From the NCBI GenBank assembly GCA_963921935.1, contig OY998175.1, positions 205,856,655 through 205,920,654 of the forward strand: DNA of 64,000 nucleotides, given 5' to 3'. Position numbers and translations under genes: made by a program. Numbering within the stretch: the first letter of the stretch is position 1; every line of letters starts with the position of its first letter. A model generated the notes under the pieces. It was not told the origin of the DNA, did no database searches, and saw nothing but the letters and a program-made list of their open reading frames with translations. Source of the DNA: Galeruca laticollis. Its lineage: Eukaryota; Arthropoda; Insecta; Coleoptera; Chrysomelidae. Positions 32,593-42,289 of this stretch are shown piece after piece.

Positions 32593-34189
32593 ATGCCTCG
32601 TAGGTTTGTGGTTAATCGGTTGGTTCAGGATGAGCTTGTGTATGAGTTGACAATACGTGGTACTACAAGTGGCACAGTGTCTGAGATGCGGCGTAGTTTA
32701 ACTTTAGCGTTGCAGGTAGAGAAGGAAGATGATAGTATAGATCCGCCAGAGTATCCGTATACAGCTGCCGAAGACTTGAGTGCAGTTGAGAATAAGTTAG
32801 ATCAGATTGAGCCCGGTGTAGAAGAGTTCAACGAAACTCGTGTGAGTGGTAGTTTCCAGAAGTTACAGAGTCAGTTGGTGCATGTCATAGGTCGGTTGGA
32901 ACGTGCGACTAATTTCGAAGCAGGTGATGCTGGTGTTTGACAGAGGGCAAAAGTAGATGAACTAATGGCTAAAGCTCTCTCCTTATACGAATCATTGGGA
33001 AGTAAGGCTTCTAGACATGAGCGTTCTCGTCAATCTCAACCCCCAATTGGAAATCCTCTCTCAACCTGGGCCGTCCTTCGCAAATTTGTCAACTATCCGT
33101 AGATCGACTCTCAATGAAGTCAGACCACTTCCTAATCCTGGTAATGCGTCGAGGAACTTGTCTAGTATTAAGACGATCTTGCCTAGCAAGTGGGGTTTGG
33201 TGTTTTCTGGAGATCCCAAAGGTATTTCACTATCGAGCTTTCTGGGAAAAGTGGAAGAGTATCGAGTTTCGCGTAATGTGGATAAGGAAATTTTGTTAGC
33301 TAGTGGTATCGATTTATTTTCTGGTAGGGCTTATCAATTTTATTTAGCTTATAGAGAAGAGGTCAACTCTTGGGATGAATTCGTGGATCTATTACGGGAG
33401 GAGTACTTGTCCGTGGATTATAATGAAAAACTGTTCGAGGAAATTAAGAGTAGAACTCAGGGTCCTGATGAAAATATGGGAATTTACTTGGCTGTGATGT
33501 CTGGTTATTTTAGAAGGCTGACTTGTCCCATTTCGGAGGAAACTAAACTTAAAATATTGTTAAGGAATATCACGCCTTACTACCAACATCATCTTGGACT
33601 TATGGAAATTAATAGCGTGCGTGAGTTATTGACCTTGGGTCGTAAATTGGAGGCTAGGAAATCAGCTATCGAGAATTACAGTGTACCCTCGAGGGAACTA
33701 AATTGTATGGAGCCAGACCTAGCTTATGTGTCATCGCATGTGGAACCTGTGTCTGAGGTTGGAACTCTAACCCTCCCTACTTCGTCATCTATTCCTAGAG
33801 TTCCTGAGCTCGTTTGTTTCCGTTGTAAGCAGCCAGGTCATCGGGCCATAGCGTGTCGTAGTAATAGAAAATTTTGCTTCAGATGTAAGAAAGAAGGATT
33901 CACGGTAAGGACCTGTCCTGATTGCTCTTCCAGAATTAGCCAGCGTAAACGAACCGAGGCGTGCGTAGATGATCGGATAGAGTGCGTCAGTGAAAACCCC
34001 CAGGTCAGTAGTTTCCGTGCCGTTATAGATTATGTGTTGGATCATGTCGTTAATGATGAACGTCCTTATATTAAGATAGATATCCTAGGAAAAACTTTGT
34101 TAGGTCTTTTGGATTCGGGCGCTTTAAGAACTATTTTAGGAGGTAAGGGTTATGAGTTAATTTCTTGTTTAGGGTTGACTCGAAGCTAG
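32593..34189 (+). pseudogene. Gypsy-like Gag and protease start
   Basis: The N-terminal frame (MPRRFVVNRLVQDELVYEL) stops at a TGA (32938-32940) but stays readable after it (AKVDELMAKALSLYESLG). A shift near 33015 leads to the main frame, with a capsid-like region (WGLVFSGDPKGISLSSFLGK, then ANSWDEFVDLLREEYL-like text as VNSWDEFVDLLREEYL). Two zinc knuckles follow (CFRCKQPGHRAIAC, and CFRCKKEGFTVRTC, where the usual His is missing). A protease motif LLGLLDSGALRTILG near residue 360 carries the catalytic DSG. The frame then runs into LTR sequence and stops at 34187-34189. The pol gene is gone, so the copy cannot move by itself. Confidence 0.78.
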
Positions 34190-34277
34190 TCGACTAGCGA
34201 GCACGGGTTGTACCACGTGAGACAACCCGCATACCTATAACGAGCACTGAGAGGGTTTGTAGGTTTTCCTCGTTATA
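34177..34277 (+). repeat. Partial 3' LTR of the gypsy-like element
   Basis: Matches 31116-31216 with about three substitutions. Only the last 101 bp of the LTR remain. Confidence 0.85.
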
Positions 34278-34281
34278 AAGC

Positions 34282-34397
34282 TTGCAAAACATCAAGCCCC
34301 AAAGCTCCTAGATACCAAACTTAATTTCTCTTCAGAGGTGAAATATTAAGGGGTCACCTTTGACAGTAAGCTAACGTGGAACTCTCACTTAGAAAAC
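34282..34397 (+). pseudogene. LINE ORF2 fragment between two LTR insertions
   Basis: Encodes FSSEVKY, then after a TAA GVTFDSKLTWNSHLENR, the RT thumb/connection segment of this LINE group. It continues in phase from 29724 on the left and into 35630 on the right once each insert and one AAGC or AGAG are removed. Confidence 0.72.
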
Positions 34398-34401
34398 AGA
34401 G

Positions 34402-35625
34402 TGTTATATTTATATCCTTTATACCTCCCTTTTTACCCGAATTGACACAGGGAGGGAAAGGAGTTAATCTTTTCAGTACTACTTTGATTTCAAATACCTG
34501 GCTAGCTACTTACTTTAATGATTTTTCGGAGAGTGGTGTGGGTTTATCAAGAATCTCTATCAATGTTAGGTATGAATTTAATAAGAGTGTCCATTCACAT
34601 TATTGTACACAGTTTGAAGAAATGGCGATTATAATACACTCAACAATAAAATATACTTCCCAAGTAGTACTATTTGGTGTACAGTTTGTTTAGATTATTA
34701 AAACTAGTTCTCTTACTAAATATGCTAGGAAATTTTGAAATGAAACTAAACCCTAAGTGAGGTGGTTGTATATCAATTTAGCGGTTAAAAGGTAATGGTT
34801 TCCACAATCTCATGTACAGTAGGTTGAGCTAGATTTAAGGTGTCAAAGGGAACAGCCTAGGTAACGCACCAAAGCAGGCCGGACTATTTACTATAACCGA
34901 AAAGTACAGGTTAGATCTTACTTGTTTGTTTCTATGAAGGCAGCTTGAATATGTAGGTGTGCTTCTTCTCTTCAATGGTTACCAGGTACGAGCTTAAATG
35001 TGTGTCTGCCTTGAGCCCCTCTAGAAGATGATGGATTAGTTTCCGAATCTAGGAGGTTGTGAGAATTGTGTCCCGGAAGGTTTGCTAAGTAGCAGTGCAG
35101 GCTGACAAAAGAAGGCCGTAGTTGAAGTTTGGCCTTTCAGGTAGGTAGCAAAGTATGTGAATCCACTAACGTGGGAATCCGCCTATGATATGCTATAAAA
35201 ATACTTTATCTACCTTTTCAGTTTAGGCTTTGAAAATCCGATTTAAATCGAGATTCACAGAGGCCACATGGCCCAAAGAAAACCAGCCTTTTTTACGACC
35301 AAAAAAAACCAAGAAACAGCAAACGGAAATTGTCAGTTCTCTCAACTAGGGAATTAGTGGTGATAAATTAACCAATTAAACCTTAACCAACGTAGGCACA
35401 ATTATATTAGTCTGAAAATTTTGGAACAGAAGAAGCCTCTTTCTCAAGGTCAACCTCTATTGTACTTGACATCTTCACAATGTAAACATTGTAAAGGGTT
35501 AGTAGATAATTGAAAACGGAATTAGTGACTTATTGATATCAGCGGTAAGTGTTTACCCTCTTAATTCAAACTCAAATAATGGCAAATAATTGATAAAACT
35601 CTATAAGTTTCTTCAAACCGTAACA
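34402..35625. mobile_element. Solo LTR, 1.2 kb, flanked by AGAG
   Basis: Begins TGTTATATTTATATCC and ends CAAACCGTAACA, so TGTTA and TAACA form the terminal inverted pair. AGAG flanks both ends (34398-34401, 35626-35629). No coding motif is visible in its 1224 bp. The LINE frame (LENR before, VKKTYMSYELCRRTIGRTWG after) is continuous without it. A solo LTR left by LTR-LTR recombination is the simplest reading; its parent element is not otherwise seen in this window. Confidence 0.72.
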
Positions 35626-35629
35626 AGAG

Positions 35630-36962
35630 TTAAAAAAACATATATGTCTTATGAGCTGTGTCGTAGAACCATCGGCCGCACCTGGGGAATGTCACCAAGG
35701 GTTGCTGCCTGGATCTACACTGCCATCATCAGACCTATGCTAACGTACGGCGCGATTGCCTGTGGAGCTAAAGCAAACCAGCTGAGAGTCGTCCGTAAAC
35801 TGGATCAAATCCAAAGAACAGCATGCCTCAACACCACAGGAGGCATGAGAACGACACCAACAAGAGCTATGGAGGTAATCCTCGGTCTCACTCCCCTTGA
35901 CATATACATCAAGGAGGTTGGTTTGATGACCATGACACGTCTACGCTCTACCGGTATACAACCTGATGTAGGATGCGGTAAACTGAGACGTAACTTGTGT
36001 CATGAGGCCCTCAGGTCCCACTGCCGCAGGCCAATACGGACTCGATTCCACCGCGATATTCCTTCTACAGGCCCTACAAGGTAATCTTCAAAAACAACGA
36101 ACAAGACCCAACGGAAGAAGACGCAAGCCGCATCTTCACAGATGGGTCTAAATCAAATGTGGGCTCAGAATGTGGAATTTTCTCCAGACCCCTGAAACTA
36201 AACATAAAATGGGCAATGGGCTGCAATGCAAGTGTTGCTCAAACTGAGCTCACTGCTATCTGCATCGCTGCAAAAGAGATTACCAGAAGGAAAATCACAG
36301 GTAATAACATATACATCCTTACGGACAGTAGACAAACAGTACTATCCCTGAACAGACCACGTATTACATCAGGCCTAGTACTAGAATGTCACATCGCCTT
36401 AATCGAAGCCTGTAACAACAACACGGTCACTTTAGGCTGGATTAAGGGCCATGAGAAATCGGAAGGAAACTGTATTGCAGACTCGCTAGCCAGGAAGGCA
36501 GCCTCCCAAAAACATTTGGAACCTGGCACTTTCATTGGTCTATCGGCGTCAGCGACGGCCGACCTATTAAAGGAACACTCCTTTAATAAGTTTAAGGGTA
36601 GATGGGACGACGCAGAAGGCTGTAGGTTTTCCAAGGAACTGCTACAATATCCGGACAGCAAAGTAGCCAAAAAATACGTGACTATGAACAGGCGGAACCT
36701 ACGAACAGCCACGGGTATTCTGACTGGTCACTGCCACCTACGAAAACACCTCCACAGACTGGGTCTCTCTGACACCCCACTTTGTAGAGAATGTGAGCAA
36801 GAAGATGAGACTGTCGAGCACATTCTTTGTGAATGTCAGACACTCTCTTATCTTAGGTTTCATGTATTCGGCGAGCACAGGCTAACTCACGCCAGTATGA
36901 GGAAACTTAATTCAGGCGACGTTATCGCCTACTTCAGAGAAGTAGGCTGGATGACGAGCTAG
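35630..36962 (+). pseudogene. LINE ORF2, RT end, RNase H and C-terminal Cys domain
   Basis: The frame opens with TIGRTWGMSPRVAAWIYT and RPMLTYGAIACGAKA, the post-RT region. After a frame change near 36080, RNase H carries FTDGSKSNVGSECG, AQTELTAICIAA, IYILTDSRQTV and CIADSLARKAA, giving all four acidic residues (Asp, Glu, Asp, Asp). The C terminus has TGILTGHCHLRKHLHRLGL and CRECEQEDETVEHILCEC, then a stop at 36960-36962. About 95 bp of 3' UTR follows, with no poly(A), up to the duplication at 37058. RNase H would remove template RNA after first-strand synthesis. Confidence 0.82.
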
Positions 36963-37057
36963 AATGAAGTTTTGAACCTCAGAAGGATGCACAATGAGCC
37001 AATTGTGGCCCAAGTGCTGTGGGGTCTACCCACCCTTCAAACTTTTACAGATACAGA

Positions 37058-37395
37058 GATGTTTCAGGATTTGGTAATCTGAGATACCTAGCAATCATAC
37101 TAGGCATTTTTCCAATGGTATGCACTCCCACAAATTGTGCGGTGCACTTTCCGTTTACGTATCTCAAGAATATACGACGATTATTAATAATATATTTTGG
37201 TCGACGAGCTGCATATTTAAGATAAATTTTTATGAAATCAATATTAGTAACAGTGAAAACACGCTTCTCATCCGTCTTGGTATCAGGAACGGTTACTATT
37301 GATACAACATTCTCTTCCTGAATATCTTCAATGGCCATTTTTAGTAACTCATCTCGTCGAAAGGTACCAGATATTCCCATTATCAAAACTATAGT
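37058..37395 (-). pseudogene. Crypton-like tyrosine recombinase, exon with catalytic Arg and Lys
   Basis: On the minus strand, after an AG at 37396-37397, the frame reads TIVLIMGISGTFRRDELLKM (catalytic Arg), PDTKTDEKRVFTV (catalytic Lys), KYAARRPKYI and MPSMIARYLRLPNPE. It is then cut by the LINE. The next codons, beginning TYTGHCFRR, are at 25063-25078 and fit in phase. With the upstream exon (39718-40142), the splice keeps codon phase 0. The frame itself is undamaged here. Confidence 0.78.
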
Positions 37396-39717
37396 CTGTT
37401 TCTTATTGACTGACAGCACGCGAAAAGGTCACAGATTCAGGTAGTAAAGTATAAACGTCACAGTTCATCTAAGGAATTTATTTACTATTTAATTTTATAC
37501 CCGATCTGATATATAAAGGTAATATAAATGTAAATTCGGTTAGTTAAAAGAACTAACTGACCTTCATACATTTGTAGAGTACATACAGTTAAAACAATAA
37601 ATTATTTTTGAAATAATCTTGTTACGCAACTATTCTGACTGAGTATTTCATTAATTATCTTGAGAATTAGGAGCAGATAAATTCTTGGGAGACATATTAT
37701 CAAACCATTTATCAATTCATTCTCCAGATAATTACTTTCTGATTTTCGAAATGTTGACAACACCATTTCCAAGAAACATCACAATAGGGTCCTACTAGGG
37801 ATTGTTCCAATGACTACTTAGAAATTTTGCAGATATATACGGTGAAACTTGGTCTCGCCCAAATTTGTATAATTTGTTTTGCTTAGAGTCGCTTATGTTC
37901 CATAAGTGTTAACTGTGTTGTGAAAAATGTCTTCAAGTTTTACCCCAGTAAAGTGTAAGAGCGTTATTAGCTTACTAACGAAGACTGTAGTGTTAAATGT
38001 GCATGATGCTGTTGTACATCAAATGCCGGCTGTTACTGTTAGAAATATAGTTTCGACATGTTCCAATATGACAGGAGTTAGTGAATCTACTATTTACAGG
38101 CTTCTAAGAGAGAGGAAAAATGGAAATATAACTCCACCTAAAAAGTCAACGGGAAGAAAACCATTTGACCTTGATGAACAAATGCGAAATACAATTTGAC
38201 GAAAAGTACATGAATTATATTTTAAAAAAGAGATCCCAACCCTTGATATAATTCTAAGAATGATGAAGGAGGACGAGAATTTGCCTGACATAGGGCGAAA
38301 AAATATTACACAAATCAAATTTTACTTGGGAGAAGCAAAGTCGCAAATCAGTGCTAATCGACAACGAAGAAATAATATGTTGGAGACGCCAGTATTTACG
38401 AGATATCCGAAAATACAGACAGGAGGGAAGACAAATCTATTATCTAGATGAGACATGGCTCAATGAATGACATTCAGTAAAAAAATATGGAAGGACAAAA
38501 GTAGTCAAACCAGTCGTCAAGCTTTCATAGAAGGTTTATCTACTGAACTGAAAACTCCTATCGCTAAAGGTCGCTGACTAATAACAACGCATATTGGATG
38601 CAATCAAGGGTTCGTTGAAGGTGGTTTACTGGAGTTTCAGTCACCATCAACCAAAGATTATTATGAATAAATGGAAGCAGATGTATTTTACACAAATGGT
38701 CGAATCAATTCCAAATAATGCTGTAATCGTTATGGACAATGCCACTTATCATTCGCGATTAACAGAAAATCTTCAATCTACCTCTTGGAGAAAATCTGAT
38801 ATTAGAAACTGGTTAATCGTAATAGGTATACCATTTGAAGATGATATGCTGAAAGAAGACCTTTTGAAGGTTGCTTCAGATCACAAGCTACAATTTAAAA
38901 AGTTTGTTATTGATGAAATAGCCAAGAATCGTGGGATAACAGTGCTTCGTTTGCTGCCATACCATTGTGAATTAAATGCGATAGAGTTAATATGGGCCCA
39001 AATGAAAGGTTATGTAGCTAGACATAATAAAACATTTGAAATGAAAGATGTTCGTGAACTCATGAAGTACTCATTGACAACAATAACTGGAGAGATGCTG
39101 TGAATCATGTAATTAAAGAAACTATAGAACCGATAGTGATCTCTCTCGACGATTCTTCGGATGATTCTTGTTTGGCCAGCGAAGAGGATGATACTATAGA
39201 TTGAATTTTATATTTCCTATAAATGGTATGTTTACTTTACTTAATATACATTAATTCATTGTCAATAAATTTGAATTATGAGAATTAAACTATATTTTCT
39301 TTAATTAATTTAATTCAATAAAAATTAAAATGTAACTTGTTAATAGGCCTAAACGAATGAATTTTATTTCAACTGTAATGTTGACCGAATCTAATTAAAT
39401 AAGCAAAATGAACTAATGTCGTAATCTCCGCCATTGCCGCACTGTTTATCCTTTTGCTGGCATTGTTCAGTTTTACTACCATATTGTACTTTGAGCTGAA
39501 ACAGGGATGTACAGATAACCAATGCAGACACTTACTTGTTTTGCATTAGAATTTTAGTATTTACTTGTAAAATTCTTAGGATCGCTCTGTTAGAGATAAT
39601 TTTCTATTTGAATATTTAATGAGGCTACTGTGCTGTCAGACATTAGGAAATAGACTATACCTACAAAAATCGGTACAATAAATAAAACAATTGTAAATGA
39701 CATCTCTTAACACTTAC
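37396..39717 (-). other. Intron of the Crypton-like gene, holding a DD82E transposon
   Basis: Donor GAG|GTAAGTG (39711-39717 on the minus strand) and acceptor AAACAG|ACT (37396) are inferred from where the protein similarity stops and resumes. Both exons are in phase. Most of the intron is a decayed Tc1/mariner-type transposon on the opposite strand (about 37900-39200). 37440-37900 and 39200-39710 hold nothing else I recognise. Confidence 0.55.
37900..39200 (+). pseudogene. DD82E (Sailor-type) Tc1/mariner-group transposase, decayed
   Basis: The N-terminal frame has a helix-turn-helix (SNMTGVSESTIYRLLRERKN, then KKSTGRKPFDLDEQ). A TGA at 38197-38199 stands where CGA would keep the frame. The next blocks are ENLPDIGRKN, then in a shifted frame IYYLDETWLNE (first Asp, near 38443). 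After further stops the C-terminal frame (38594-39103) gives VIVMDNATYHSRL (second Asp) and LRLLPYHCELNAIELIWAQM (Glu). I count 82 residues between the second Asp and the Glu, the spacing that defines the DD82E/Sailor group of IS630-Tc1-mariner elements. An acidic tail follows to 39204. Terminal repeats are not identified. Confidence 0.78.
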
Positions 39718-40142
39718 CTCCAACAATAAGTATTTTTCATCATCAGCTTCTTTCAGGAATGTATCAATTTGCTCACGGATAAAAGCTTTAAACTTTTTTG
39801 CTCGATAACCTACTGCTTTCCTTTTCCGAAATGGTACTAATTTTGAAAACTGCCTGATGACGATATTGTCTCGTATGTTCAGCATGCACTTCAGCATGGA
39901 ATAAATGCTCCATAAAGTTGAAATTTTTACAACATTTGATTTCTGCATCAAATAAGCCAATAAAATGTTTTCTGACATCGTCTAATATTCTGTTTCTCAC
40001 ACCTATCTTTAAACTCGCCGTAACATGTTTCGTACTGCCGTTTAGATTTTTCGGGTGTTAAAACGGAAAGCGCCGAATTTACAACGCTTTTGAGTTCAGG
40101 AGGGGTGGAAGGTACTGAAATATCGCTATCAGTATCAGACAT
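39718..40142 (-). pseudogene. Crypton-like tyrosine recombinase, N-terminal exon
   Basis: Starts with ATG at 40140-40142: MSDTDSDISVPSTPPELKS, then LSVLTPEKSKRQYE, the core-binding (SAM-like) domain start. A frame shift near 39985 moves to SENILLAYLMQKSNVVKIS, TLWSIYSMLKCMLN and IDTFLKEADDEKYLLLE, which ends at a consensus donor GTAAGT. The order matches the N-terminal DNA-binding half of insect Crypton-type recombinases. The single frameshift is the only lesion seen in this exon; a sequencing or assembly error cannot be excluded. Confidence 0.72.
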
Positions 40143-41589
40143 TTTGCGTTTTGTCAAGAACTGTCAAAATATTTTGTATATATTGAAACATATCATATCC
40201 ATAGCACACGTTAACATTGTTAAATAAATTGACTTGCTGTTGATTTTAGAGCAATAATATATTTATTTACAATTATCTAGTTCAATAATTTTTACGATTG
40301 CACGAAAAATAGTGTGTATGCCATGGCCGTGAAACTTTTTAACGGCCTCAAGATTATGTTGCCTCGGCCGCAAGCGGTCTCGGCGATAACTATTCTTTCG
40401 GTATTTCGCGGCCTAAGCATACAAATAAATATTTAAATTCTCATATTAATAAGTTTTTCTAATTTACAATTTATTATGTTTTTCGATCAAATATTACTAC
40501 ATGCAATGATGGAAAACGTATTTGGAAATATATATTTTAGGAATATTCCAATAGCCTCATCACATTCTAATCACAGACTTTGTATTTATCACATACGGTG
40601 GTATTTTAACGTCATAACTCATAACAACGTGATGTTCCGGAATAGAAATTCACAATACATTCTTAGGGAAACTTTGAAAGTTTCTCAACTTCCGATTATA
40701 GTGTTTATAAGTCATGTCTAGCTTTTAATAACTTTTGATTGAGATTCAACTAAAGTTTGTGGAAGTTCAGTAGCAACAGAATTTTATTAAACGCTTCAAT
40801 CATTATTCTGTATGAGTGAGTAAGTTAGGAAACGAGAAAAAAGAATCGTAGTAAACTCGAAATGAATGTTATTATTCATAATCCCTATTTCGTCTTAATA
40901 ATACAGTGTTGGGAACATTACGAGGTAACATACGTTTCACCGTCAATGTGTTAGAAAGAGACAAAATACATACATAAACTCAGTGCTTTACTCTTCTTCA
41001 CTAACAGAATAATATAACATAACATGCGGAATAAGTCGTATTTTAATTTGTATTAATAATAATCTGTGTTTCCAAATATCTCAATTCCTATTTTTCGCTA
41101 ACAGGATCTCATAAAGTCGAAAATAAATGCCCAGACCCACAACGCCAGCCTAACTAACAGTGTCGCCAATTTTCATTGTATTTTTATATTATTATTAAAA
41201 TGCATTGTTCTAACATGAGAACAAGTTATAAGGAGCATTTAATTATGATAATTCAAGAGATTGTAACAGACCAAGATATAATTAATTCCATGTATTCGTG
41301 GAACATTTTATTGTAATGCTGGAAATTGTTCTAGTTTTCAGTTTGAAAGCGGTTAAGATCTTTTTCAGATTTGGCAACGTGAAATTGGTCTCTGAACATC
41401 TGCTGTGGTTCGAATATGTTAGTAAAAAAAATTTTCGTATCTGTATCGTTTGTATGTAAATGAGAACGAAATCTATGTGTAAACACGTCACACGTCACAT
41501 ATGCAGGAAATATTTCTAATAATATTTCAAAGATAATATCTTTAGCAACGAATACAATAATTCCTTTTAAAACATAAAGTAATGTAAGT
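40143..41589. other. No recognised gene
   Basis: Upstream of the Crypton-like gene. A GC-rich stretch at 40320-40420 (GGCCGTGAAAC, CTCGGCCGCAAGCGGTCTCG, TTCGCGGCC) may be its promoter or the element end; the rest is AT-rich. Frames at 40476-40721 and 41282-41654 show no motifs. Confidence 0.45.
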
Positions 41590-41967
41590 ACAAAATTGTT
41601 AAGTGTTAAAACAAAAATACCAACATTGAAGAAATCAGGTATATACAAACTCAAATGTCCAGAATGTAATGCTGTCTATTTGGGTCAGACCCTTAGAAAT
41701 TTTGAGATCCGATACAGTGAACACTTACGAGCATACAGACTGGAACAACCAGATAAATCCCATTACGCGAAACATCTACTTGACACCAACCATTCATTGA
41801 CACCTAACACAGAACTAGAAGTACTACATATTTGTGATAAGAAACAAGAACTGGATTTCCTTGAAGAGTTTGAAATTAGAAGACACTTAAGAAACCCACA
41901 ATATGAAGTCGTCAATGAACAGATAAATCTAGGGAGTTCTCCACTTTCAAAGTGTATTTTTAGTTAG
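41590..41967 (+). pseudogene. Penelope-like element, GIY-YIG endonuclease domain
   Basis: One uninterrupted frame encodes KKSGIYKLKCPECNAVYLGQ (GIY-YIG start with CxxC insert; the second YIG reads YLG), then FEIRYSEHLRAYR (catalytic Arg region), SHYAKHLLDTNHSL and ELDFLEEFEIRRHLRN. It ends at a TAG at 41965-41967. This is the C-terminal endonuclease of Penelope-like retroelements, which cuts the target site. The RT that should precede it is absent, so it is a fragment even though the domain reads cleanly. Confidence 0.8.
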
Positions 41968-42014
41968 TTTTCCTGGTTTTCTATATCATTGCACAGTTAT
42001 ACTGATCTTAATTG

Positions 42015-42200
42015 GAAAAATGATATCCAGGATATTACCATAGGGCTAACAATATCTAAGCTTCAATATTTGTAATATCACATCTCCTTCTTTTTTCTAT
42101 TAAGATATGTTGAGTCAATCACAAGGTAGGTCACTTCTTGGTCTAGCCAAAAATAACTACTAAACATTAGGTGGGCATCAAATAAAATGTAACTTCTGTC
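42015..42200. repeat. Repeat shared with 57505-57650, inverted
   Basis: Matches the other copy on the opposite strand (AACTACTAAACATTAGGTG here, CTGATGTTTAGTAGTT there; AAGCTTCAATATTTGTAATA versus its complement). The neighbouring segment 42275-42362 matches 57667-57757 in direct orientation, so the two loci differ by an inversion. Confidence 0.7.
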
Positions 42201-42289
42201 ATTCTGACGATGATATTCAGTTATCGAAACAATTGTCAATATTTTAGAATTACCAACATTTTTCAATATATTGTGAAATTAGCTAGAAA

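Larger units (their letters stand above)
29725..34277 (+). mobile_element. Ty3/gypsy-like LTR element with internal deletion, flanked by AAGC
   Basis: The 5' LTR (29725-31216) starts TGTAACG and ends CGTTATA. The same 3' terminal 101 bp of LTR recurs at 34177-34277 with about three differences. AAGC flanks both sides (29721-29724, 34278-34281). Downstream of the 5' LTR lies GGTGCCCATAACGTGGGG, a candidate primer-binding region. Gag and the start of protease are present. RT, RNase H, integrase and most of the 3' LTR are deleted, the junction falling at about 34176 where protease sequence runs directly into LTR. The LINE frame continues in phase across it. Confidence 0.82.
25079..37057 (+). mobile_element. 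Full-length R1/LOA-like LINE with three later insertions
   Basis: The element interrupts the Crypton-like gene and is bounded by an imperfect 15-16 bp duplication: ATGTTTCTGGATTGG at 25064-25078 and ATGTTTCAGGATTTGG at 37058-37073. It carries an ORF1 with a DUF4780-like domain, an endonuclease, an RT, an RNase H and a C-terminal Cys domain, all on the plus strand. Three inserts split it: 27656-28591, 29725-34277 and 34402-35625. Without them and their duplications it would be about 5.3 kb, a normal full length. Stops and frame breaks show it is inactive. The clade is judged from domain order and motifs (Jockey superfamily with RNase H), so R1 versus LOA is not settled. Confidence 0.82.
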
